Assembly: GCF_002127325.2 (NCBI RefSeq)
Contig: NC_035435.2
Span: 120,461,127-120,525,126 of the forward strand
Source of the DNA: Helianthus annuus
Lineage: Eukaryota > Streptophyta > Magnoliopsida > Asterales > Asteraceae
Length of the DNA stretch: 64,000 nt
Direction: 5' to 3'
Position 1 is the first letter of the stretch. Each line of letters starts with the position of its first letter. The position numbers were made by a program, and so were the translations under genes. Positions 56,497-64,000 of this stretch are shown here, piece after piece. Under the pieces are notes generated by a model. That model made no database searches, had not been told where the DNA came from, and worked only from the letters and a program-made list of their open reading frames with translations.

Positions 56497-56851
56497 GATG
56501 TTTTGGCGCGTAATTTAGGAGGGAATTTCTTCTAATAAATGTTAATAACTGAAATTCAGTTATTTGTGTTGTTTCATCTTCCTGTAATATTCAACGCGTT
56601 TTATTAGTAATTTTTGGCGTTTTGTTTTTAATGGCGTTTTATTTTTTTGTATGGCGTTTTATCATTTGATGGCGTTTTGAATATGAGGGATAAAAGACCC
56701 TTTTACCCTTAATGAAGCGCGTCCCACATAATAATATTGATGTTATTTACGAAAACGCCACCGCACAATCTAGTCCATGGATTGTTTTGATCGGACGATC
56801 CATAAGCGTTTTCACCGTTCTCAGACTTTCTACCGTTTTCTCTAAATCCCG

Positions 56852-56855
<4 letters not shown>

Positions 56856-56905
<50 letters not shown>
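56856..56905. repeat. (TA)25 microsatellite
   Basis: Between element H and the partial element I. Confidence 0.95.
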
Positions 56906-56906
<1 letters not shown>

Positions 56907-57246
56907 CCATCTTGAGTTGTGAGAACCGTTGGAACCAATATAAGGCATTCATCAAAGATGTTTTGATGGATGAGATTAAAAGACAATAAAGTATGGTAAT
57001 GATTATGCTTTAGTTAATGAAATTTTATTATTAGTGAGATAAGGACAATTTGGACTTTTACTATATCCATTAATTAATGTCATCTCATTTGTATTTTATT
57101 TTTAGTAAGATTTTGTTTTTAGTGTCATTAATGATTCTGATTTAATTAATGTCATTTAATTATTTTGTACTACTGTATTATCTTTTTTTTAGCTCCTTTT
57201 CAGTATGATAATCAACAACACATTTGAACTCAATTTTCAAAGTATG
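56906..57246. mobile_element. Partial TA-flanked element I
   Basis: After the TA tract the sequence ACCATCTTGAGTTGTGAGAACCGTTGGAACC resembles the terminal region of families A-C (GAGAACCG...GAACC). No matching right end is found before the SIRE LTR at 57247, so the element was probably cut by that insertion. The remainder is AT-rich and non-coding. Confidence 0.4.
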
Positions 57247-57536
57247 TGTTGGACCTAGTATGGCCTTAACAACTTCTTTTTATGTAATATGGCAAGTGAT
57301 TTCAGTATATGTGAAAAAGATGTGCGGAAATGGAAATCAGACTTTCAAGAAACAAGACCTACAGAATTATCAAGTTATATCACTTTGAAACAAATTAGTT
57401 TAACAAGGTGATTGTAAGATTATTATCTAATACAAATGAATCTTGATTTCTGTGGGTGAGAAGAGCAGTTGGAGTTTGAGTGTATGTATGTGAATGCTAA
57501 GCTTCAAACTCAAGTATCTTCTGCCTCTCGAGCCTT

Positions 57537-57550
57537 CTATTTATAGACGG
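57537..57550 (-). promoter_or_regulatory. TATA box of the SIRE-like LTR
   Basis: CTATAAATAGAAGG on the minus strand, about 490 bp from the LTR start. Confidence 0.7.
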
Positions 57551-57720
57551 CTGTGGGCATGAATAAACAATTGTTTATTTTGCAATAAGTCCTGCATAAA
57601 GTAGCAATTTTACATATTCATTGAATCCATCGTTCAAGTTGCATTTGTAATCATGAAAACCAATAATGTCATGCTTCGGTCATGGGTGGCAGGATAGAGT
57701 TGTGATTTTAGACAAGTGGG

Positions 57721-57853
57721 TCTGTCATCAGAATTTCTGATAAGCCACTTCATCAGAAATTCTGGTGAACAAATCATCAGAAAATTTGATGATCAGAATT
57801 TGTCAGAAACTGATGATATTTCATCAGAAATATCATCAGATCCATCAGAAACG
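57721..57853 (-). promoter_or_regulatory. TCAGAAATTCTGA palindrome cluster in the LTR
   Basis: TCAGAATTTCTGATAA, CATCAGAAATTCTGG, CATCAGAAAATTTGATGAT and CATCAGAAATATCATCAG lie within 135 bp upstream of the TATA box. Related words recur at 62215-62330 outside the LTR. Confidence 0.6.
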
Positions 57854-58035
57854 ACCTTCTCTGATAATCCAAATCAACTCTTTATCAACTTGAGATTCTT
57901 TGTAGTAGATATTCTGCTTTTTGGTTGTCCCAACTATTTTTCTTCATCTTGCTGTGTTCTTCAGGACTGTTATCTTCTTCAGAGATCCAGTTGATTGAGA
58001 TTTTCTTCAATACTTACAAATAAAGTTTCCTAACA

Positions 58036-58053
58036 GTTTCCCCCTAAGTATTG
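58036..58053 (-). other. Polypurine tract of the SIRE-like element
   Basis: On the minus strand CTTAGGGGGAAAC ends directly before the LTR start TGTTAGG. Confidence 0.78.
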
Positions 58054-58245
58054 TAAGAAAATGAACTATCTCTATGTCCAAATGTAAACAACTAATTCTT
58101 GAAAAAAAATGATCAAGTGACTATGTCCCACAAACATAAAGCATAAAACATACAAGTTAAAGCATAGACCATCCAACCATTGTAAAAGAAACAGAAAAAC
58201 AAATTCTAAGTATTGTTCAAAAAAATTTCTATCTCATCAATTCAT

Positions 58246-59661
58246 TCAATTGATCTTCACTCCACCTCTGTGTTTGTCTCCTGGTTTCAGCTTCTTTTTG
58301 TGATCAATTATCTTTTGAGTTGCCTTGTACATCGATTTGTACCATTCTCTTGCTTCCATCCAATCATCAATGCAATCTTCAATTTTCTTTCTCAGCTGCT
58401 CATTGTTCTTTCCTTTCATCTTGAGTTGCTCTTGTTTTTCATTTATGCAGTTTCTTATATACTTTAAAGTTTGGTTTGAGTACCTGCAAATTTCACTGAT
58501 TCTGAATAGAGCTTTCTCATCATGAGCATCTTTGAAGACTGCACAGATTTCTGGTGTGTCAAAGATTGCACCAGTTCTTGCCAATTTTGAAGGGATTTCA
58601 GCTGGAATAGTTGTGTTGGGTGGAGGTATTAACACCTTAGTGCTATACTCAAAATTGATACACAGATCAAAGTCTGCTAATGCTGCTCTTTTATATAATT
58701 TCGCTCCTGCATTTTTAACACTGTCAAGGGCTCTTCTGATCACTACTGAACCACCTTTCCATTCATCAATGATGTTCTTCATCTTGACTATGTCCATTGG
58801 ATGAACTTCATCAGCCAAGTCTGCATCAGTAACTTTTTGAACATCTTTGTCTTTTCTGACTAGGGTGTACTTGTTTTGACTTTCAATCCCTAGTAAGCCT
58901 CCTCCAGTAGTGAAAGTATCAACTCTTTCAATTGATACTATTGGATTGGTCAATTTGTTGTGCAATATCACCCGGCTGCCATTCTTTCTTTCTTCATAAA
59001 TACCTTCACTCATTGGTAAGAGTGGCCTTGTTGGGTTGTCTTCTGGACCTTTCCAATAGTAGTGCTTCAGATGTTCTTCTGGATACATGATTGTGTGTAG
59101 ATCACCTTCCAACACTTCTGATTCTTTGATCTTGCCTTCTGAGTCTTCTCTCATTATTTTTCTTGGCCTTTTTGAAGAGGTCACTTCATGTTCCATTCTC
59201 CGCTTCTCTTTTGTGTCCATCCTTATACTAAATTCTGTTTCTCCAGTGATGGTTGTAGTTGATGGATGAGCTGATGTGTATTCTTTATGTTGGAAACTTG
59301 AAGTGTCTGGCTTTGATATTCTTGGTGGAGGACCCATGGGTAACTTTTGTTTATCTGGTGGTGGACCCATGGTCTGTTTTTCTTTTTGAACTGTTACAGC
59401 TTCTGTTTGCTTTATTTGTTCTTGTTGGATGGTTTCTGGGTGATGTTGGGGACTTTCTGACTCTTTTGCTTGGTTTTCTTGTGGAATTGGAGTCTTTAGT
59501 TTATGAAGATCAACTTTTGCCAGTGTGGCAACATTGTATTGCAATCTTTTTACTAGCAAATGAATGTTAGTAAGAGATTGACTGTTTGTTTCTTCTTGCT
59601 TCTTTATCTTCTGAAACTCCTGATTTTCTTTGCTTCTTTGTTCACTTAATTCCAGTACCAA
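58246..59661 (-). pseudogene. Third ORF of the SIRE-like element, C-terminal part
   Basis: A 471-residue frame. It starts with a helical stretch (SEQRSKENQEFQKIKKQEE), then a proline-rich middle with a PMGPPP motif twice, a basic KRPRK patch, and a charged C-terminal part with helices (DDWMEAREWYKSMYKATQ) ending in a lysine-rich tail. The reading frame joins upstream without the ATG: EEIQLLRANSSSLTEAFEKL leads into it, continuing the coiled coil of the 59679-61523 frame. It is therefore one protein split by a one-base shift near 59715-59725. Whether it is structural or envelope-like is not known from the sequence; no membrane segment is obvious. Confidence 0.65.
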
Positions 59662-59678
59662 CTTTTCAAAAGCCTCAG

Positions 59679-61523
59679 TTAGACTGCTGCTGTTGGCTCT
59701 GAGCAGTTGTATTTCTTCAAGAAGCCTTCATGAACTTGAACTTTCTCCAGCAGTTGCAATTCTGTCATCTTTATCTTGATATCACGCAGTTCTTTAAGAG
59801 CCTTTTCCATTTCTGAAGAGGTTCCTTTGTTTTCTGATGACTTTTGTATTTCTTTGAGAGCTGCACTATTTTCTTCAGTTTGTTTCTGCACAACTTTGAC
59901 AGTCTCTGATAGAGCTTTGACTTCTGATTTTTGATTTCTGATTTCTTCCAGTATCAGATCAAGTTTTTCGTTCATGACTGTTTTCTCAGCAGCTGCTTCA
60001 TCTTCAAGTTCTTTATGAAGTTGTTTTGGAGACATAGATGGTTGTTCTTGGGAAATAGGAGAAACAACAGATGTTTCCCTTCTAACACCACCAGAAAACA
60101 CATTTTCTGATGTTCTGAGGTTAAGAGGATTCGGAGTATCCAAATTCTCTGTTTCCTCACCAGAAATTTGAAACAAATTCAAGTCCTGGTTTTCCTCACA
60201 TCCTTGAACCTTTTCAAGTTCTCCATGAGTTGTTGAGAAACTTTTATTTTTCTCATCCAGGTTTCCTTGATCAGTGAACTGATCTCCACCTGTTGTTACC
60301 ACATTTTCCTCCTCAAAGTTTGACTCAGAAAATGGGTCTTTTGTTTCACTCACATTTTGTTTTTTAAAAACAGTGCTTCTTTGTAATATTTCATATCTTG
60401 GTTGAATTGATTCATCGGAATCACTTTCAGAGGTATAAAATATATTGAGTTTAGATTTTGCAGCACCTGTTTTTCCAATATGTGAGCCTTCAGCATGATG
60501 TTCTTCTGTTGCAAGAGTCATATGCACATCTTGATCAACAAGATGTGGATCAGATTCATCCTGCTGCTCTATTCTTGGTGCGGTTGATTCTTCTGCATCA
60601 TGCTCCATGGGCGATACCTTTTCAAATCCTTCTTTTGTTTCTGCTTGCCTACTTAACATTCTCATGTATTCTGCTCTGTATGATGAATTTTCTGGTACAA
60701 GATCCATCATATTTTCTGGTAGAACAGGTACATCAAAGTCTGACTTCCAAGACCCTGCAGCACTCCAGGGTCTCATAATTTCTGATCTCCACATATATTT
60801 TGATTTTGGAGTTTGCAGATTTCTTTCAGAAAAAGCATCAGATATTATGATGGATAAAAATCTGGGAAATGGTAGATGTGAATCTATCTTTCCAGTTTTG
60901 GTCAGAATTGATCTTTTGATCAGATTAAATATTTCTGTTCCAAAATCAATATTCAACCCAGTTATAAGGCTGAACATGATTGTTAGTATTTTCGTATTTA
61001 TCTGATCCGTACCTCCAATCTTGGATGATAAACATTTATTCAATATTTCCATCAATACTTGCCAGAAGGCAGGTAGCTTGTTCCTCTTGAACTCTTTGAT
61101 TTTTGAAATCTTCGCCTTGCATCCCATTACAGCATCAAGTTGTTCAAACATGTCTTCTTTTGGTGGTGCATCTTCATACTCTTGATTTAAGGGTAGTTCC
61201 AAACATTCCCTTATTTTCTCTGGTGTGATTTTGATGAAGATATCTTCCCATACATGTGCTGTGAGCTCCATATCTGTTCTATGAGCTTCGAGAGTGTGTA
61301 CAACCTGTTGTATCAATCTTTCTGGTACCTCTCTGGTCTTTGTAAGAGCATGAGCTATTGGGCTTCTAATCAGAAACTCAATGAGAATTTGACACTTCAC
61401 ATCATATTGTTCGATATTGGTGTTCATTGCTTCATTGTTGTTCTTCAAAGGAAGATATGCAACTTCAGTGATTAGGAGAACAGAGTGTTCAGCGGGAGGT
61501 GGACTGTTGTTTGAGGCAACCAT
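59679..61523 (-). pseudogene. Third ORF of the SIRE-like element, N-terminal part
   Basis: A 614-residue frame starting MVASNNSPPPAEHSVLL. Residues 50-250 hold a conserved-looking globular region (FLIRSPIAHALTK, PAFWQVLMEILNKCLSSKIG, FPRFLSIIISDAF). This resembles the extra protein of Asteraceae copia elements that I recall with SPIRYALT and FLIHTILHCLSSK motifs. A serine/acidic middle (about residues 300-480) follows, then a coiled coil (LDLILEEIRNQKSEVKALSE and KALKELRDIKIKMTELQLLE). The stop after NCSEPTAAV results from a one-base shift, and the protein continues at 59661. Direction agrees with the LTR and purine tract at 57247-58053. Confidence 0.68.
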
Positions 61524-62361
61524 TAAGGATTTGGGTTTTTGCTTTTTGCTTTTGAAAAAGGGTTTTTAGGGTTTTGAGAATTGAGGGTGAAGATGGACGT
61601 CTCTGTTGTTGGAGGGGATATTTATAGTGAGCTGAGACAGAGATTTTTGAGTGTTTTTCGTGGGTTGTTTGTATTCAAGGTGTTTTATGACACCTTAATG
61701 ATGTTTTAATCTTTTAAAGACGCAACCGTTTTTGAAAAACCCTTGGGTTATCTCTAATTTAATGTATATCTCATTTAAGACAATTAGAGATTCCAACGAT
61801 TTTTAAAAGATAAACACTAGTATCCAACTTGCACCTTTTTAGGTGGGACCCTTTTTGATTTCAGAATAGGTCCAATCAAAAGCCTTTTCTTCAATTGTGC
61901 TTTCCCATGTTGTTCTTTTAATGATATATATATTGAAAGATCTACATATTTCTCAAAGAGTTGAATTTTCCCATATATATCATCAGAAGATATTTGATTC
62001 ATTTATAGGAGTTTGAATCAAAAAATATATATCCTTTTTTTTAAGATTAGAGGGAATGAGTGGAGTTTGATAAAATTTCTTACCTTGATCTTGTGAACTC
62101 TGCATTTTTGTTCTGATTTTATTAGGAGGTCTCTTTCATATGGCTTGTTCCAGTCCTCAGAAAAAAAATTGAAAGAAACATATCTAAAAATAATTCAGTT
62201 TTTTTTTGTTTCTTTGCATCAGATTTCTGATGTTTTAATGAAATTTCTGATAAATTTTTTCAGATTCTGATGATTTATCATTTCCTATCAGATTTCATTT
62301 GATTCTTACCAGATTTTCCTTGTTATCATCAGACAAGATTTCTTAGTTCCTGTGAAACCTG
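61524..62361 (-). other. Region upstream of the SIRE third ORF
   Basis: No frame of note. It contains TCAGATTTCTGATG, GAAATTTCTGATAAA and TCAGATTCTGATGATT words at 62215-62340, similar to those in the SIRE LTR. It probably is the spacer between Pol and the third ORF. Confidence 0.45.
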
Positions 62362-64000
62362 TGTCACCACGAACACCAAACAAATGCCAAACCTATGAAA
62401 CATTGTGTTTCATACCTGGGATTTGTATAAATATGTGTATCCTTTACACATATCAATTCTTGTTCAATTCCGAGCTTTAAATCGCTTTCTGTAAAGTTAT
62501 ATGCGCACTGGTGCGTAAACGTAATCAGTTTAGCACGACAAACACCCCGGAATAGTGAAATAGGCTTAACATACTTTAAATGACCTTTACATAACTTAGA
62601 AATAAGTTTTGGAAGGTTTGGTATGGCAAAAACAAGTTTATTCGATCGCAGGGACTATTTGCGTCAAACTGCGAAACTATACCGATTCGTAAGGTAACGA
62701 ATAGTCCAGAACTTGATCATAAGCAAAACATATCATATATAACCTAAACATAGCTTAGAAATAAGCTTTGATAGGTTCGGTGTGCGAAAACATGCTTATA
62801 TGATCTTATAGGGGCTAAAAGTGTCAAAAACGACATAAGTTTGCATTTTCGCGCATATCTTACGTTCTGACCACATCTGGACATCCAAAATTTTTGTACA
62901 CACTAAAATATTTTTATTTTAGTGATCGGCATGCAAAAATTCCATTCGTCGCTTAATTTGGATCGATTTTGCGTTCGTTACGACTTCCGTCGTAATTAAC
63001 CGAACAACGCGATTGTACGATCAAACGAACTGACATCCGAGATATTTTTGAGCATGTTTTGAGTCCCCTATACTTTAACTTCATTTTAGAGCCTTGAAAT
63101 GAGGTTAACGGGGTTTAAACGCATCGAAAAAGGCTTTAAACACGTGCAGGGACCAAAACTGTAATTATTTGAAACTTGCTGAATCAGACACATGGTAGCG
63201 TAGCGCGACCATCCCCTGCATATGCCGTCGCGCTACGCGACCATCACATCTGGGCAGAAAGTTTGTTTTCAGCATCAGTTTGATAATTCAGGGACCTTTC
63301 TTGCAATTCCTTTGTGTGGTGACCAAGTTAGCACCTCTCCAAGCAAAGTATAGCTGTCAATTACACTTGTATGGCCAGATTTCTTTGCTTAATGGCTAAT
63401 CAAAACACTTGTGATGATCCTATTAACTCACCACAACTATAAATAGCCATCCTAACTCCTTCATTCCTTGCTCATTCTCATTTTCTCCTCTCTACATCTG
63501 CTTGGGAGCTCTCCTAGGCTGAATTGGGACTTTGTCTTCTTTGTTGAAAAGATAGCAAGGACCCTAAGTGAGATTCTTTCATTCTTTTATTGGCTTTTTC
63601 CTTAATTTGTGCAGAAAGTCAAACGTTTGGCCAACAGTTTGACTTTCGGTTTTGACCATCAATTGGTCAAGTCAAAGTTCAATTGAACTTTGAAACGTGA
63701 TTGTAATCATGATAGTTATAATCCTTCGTGATTATAGCCGCTGATTACCACGTTAACTAGTTGTAGTGTCGAGTCAAAGTTTCGGTCAAAATGCGTTTTA
63801 GCGCGCATTTTGCAACGGAACTACTTTAGGGTATCAAAACACTTTGTTTTGATACCAAATCAGTAGGTTAAACATGTTTTGACATGTTTAACTCGACACT
63901 ATTAGTTTAGTGCTTGTTTAGGGTCGCAAGGTAAGCGGTCTAAACAACCGCTTAGCCTTTCGAATCCGACCAAGCTTAGTTAGTGATCATAGTTGCATAG
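62362..64000 (+). repeat. LTR of a gypsy element related to the one at 20758 (partial)
   Basis: From about 62570 the sequence follows 21400-22500 with many substitutions (GCATTTTCGCGCATATCTTAC, ATTCCATTCGTCGC, GAACTGACATCCGA). The TATA box CTATAAATAG is at 63437-63446, and the LTR continues past the window. The start is less clear; TGTCACCACG at about 62362 is a candidate for the TG end. Compared with the 20758 element it is an older or separate subfamily. Confidence 0.7.
63190..63446 (+). promoter_or_regulatory. GCGTAGCGCGACC inverted repeats and TATA box
   Basis: GGTAGCGTAGCGCGACCATC and GTCGCGCTACGCGACCATC lie at 63193-63246 and form inverted and direct repeats. The TATA box follows at 63437-63446. 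The order is the same as in the other LTRs of the window. Confidence 0.55.

Larger units (their letters stand above)
54470..56700 (+). repeat. Dispersed TTTTTGGCGTTTT words in H
   Basis: GGCGTTT, GGCGTTA or GGTGTTT preceded by T-runs occur in clusters from 54476 to 55760 and again from 56388 to 56680, but not within the coding frame 55800-56387. Two longer related blocks contain TTTTGGCGCGTAGTTTAGG (near 55430) and TTTTGGCGCGTAATTTAGG (near 56502). Confidence 0.75.
54331..56855. mobile_element. TA-flanked element H (2.5 kb) with GGCGTTT motif and ORF
   Basis: Left end CGGGTTCGGGAGAAAACGCTC then TGTGAGAACGGTGAGAACGC; right end GCGTTTTCACCGTTCTCAGAC to AAATCCCGACCC. The word TTTTTGGCGTTTT is scattered over the whole element more than twenty times. 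A minus-strand frame with an upstream TATA box is inside. This is the best candidate for a gene-bearing member of the cluster. Confidence 0.78.
57247..58035 (-). repeat. 3' LTR of the SIRE-like element (789 bp)
   Basis: On the minus strand it starts TGTTAGGAAAC (58035) directly after a purine tract and ends CCATACTAGGTCCAACA (57247), so it has TG...CA ends. A TATA box (CTATAAATAGAAGG) lies at 57537-57550 on the minus strand. Upstream of it is a cluster of ATCAGAAATTCTGAT-type palindromes. Confidence 0.83.
57247..62361 (-). mobile_element. SIRE-like Ty1/copia element, 3' part (minus strand)
   Basis: Reading on the minus strand, a third ORF is followed by a polypurine tract and a 3' LTR. Gag and Pol would lie at higher coordinates but are missing. 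Instead an LTR of another family starts near 62362, which suggests that element inserted here and the remaining SIRE part lies beyond the window. A third ORF after Pol with coiled coils is characteristic of the SIRE/Maximus lineage; the lineage call is from memory of family features. Confidence 0.72.

Noticed and set aside
58246..61523. Host gene on the minus strand instead of a retroelement ORF
   Set aside because: The polypurine tract and LTR directly downstream, the direction and the size fit the third ORF of a copia element; no introns are seen.

Overview
The window is nuclear DNA of a flowering plant. It has no bacterial-type operons. Almost everything in it is transposable-element sequence: Ty3/gypsy chromoviruses with very long LTRs, a SIRE-like Ty1/copia element, an L1-type LINE, Mutator-like and hAT-like miniature elements, and a long series of (TA)n-flanked inverted-repeat elements. 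The mix of repeat families resembles large Asteraceae genomes (lettuce, sunflower, daisy relatives). That assignment is an inference from family style and was not tested. No intact host gene was found.

Layout. 1-10881: nested gypsy elements. The 3' part of one chromovirus (1-3483) sits inside the gag of a second (3484-10881). The 3' LTR of the second is itself split by a 1430-bp solo LTR (7577-9006) with a perfect CTGAT target duplication. 10882-20757: a low-gene region with a 279-bp Mutator-type MITE (11661-11939), a LINE fragment, a 168-bp hAT-type MITE, a heat-shock-factor pseudo-exon on the minus strand (17040-17370) and a 1227-bp Mutator-like element that carries a copia gag fragment (18905-20131). 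20758-33514: one complete LTR retrotransposon with a TTTAC target duplication and 4.2-kb LTRs; its coding region is decayed although the two LTRs are still very alike. It lies between candidate exons of a broken minus-strand gene. 34827-37458: a 5'-truncated LINE with poly(A) and a probable target duplication.

37795-57246 is the most unusual part. At least thirteen inverted-repeat elements lie end to end, separated only by (TA)n tracts, and a further partial one follows. They fall into several families (called A, B, C, D, E, F, G, H, J and M here). Most start with GGG directly after the TA tract. Several share a subterminal motif resembling GAGAACCGYGAGAAC. Sizes run from about 0.28 to 5.4 kb. 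One is a near-perfect 396-bp palindrome. Four larger ones carry cargo: UTR-like host sequence, exon-like coding segments, or dense arrays of short motifs (AACATGTGTTA in F and G, GGCGTTT in H, CGTAAAA in B2). This looks like an insertion system that targets TA microsatellites and rebuilds its own target at each insertion.

57247-62361 is the 3' part of a SIRE-like copia element on the minus strand, with LTR, polypurine tract and a frameshifted third ORF. From about 62362 to the end is an LTR related to the one at 20758, probably inserted into the SIRE copy. Boundaries given with a target duplication were read base by base. Others are approximate.
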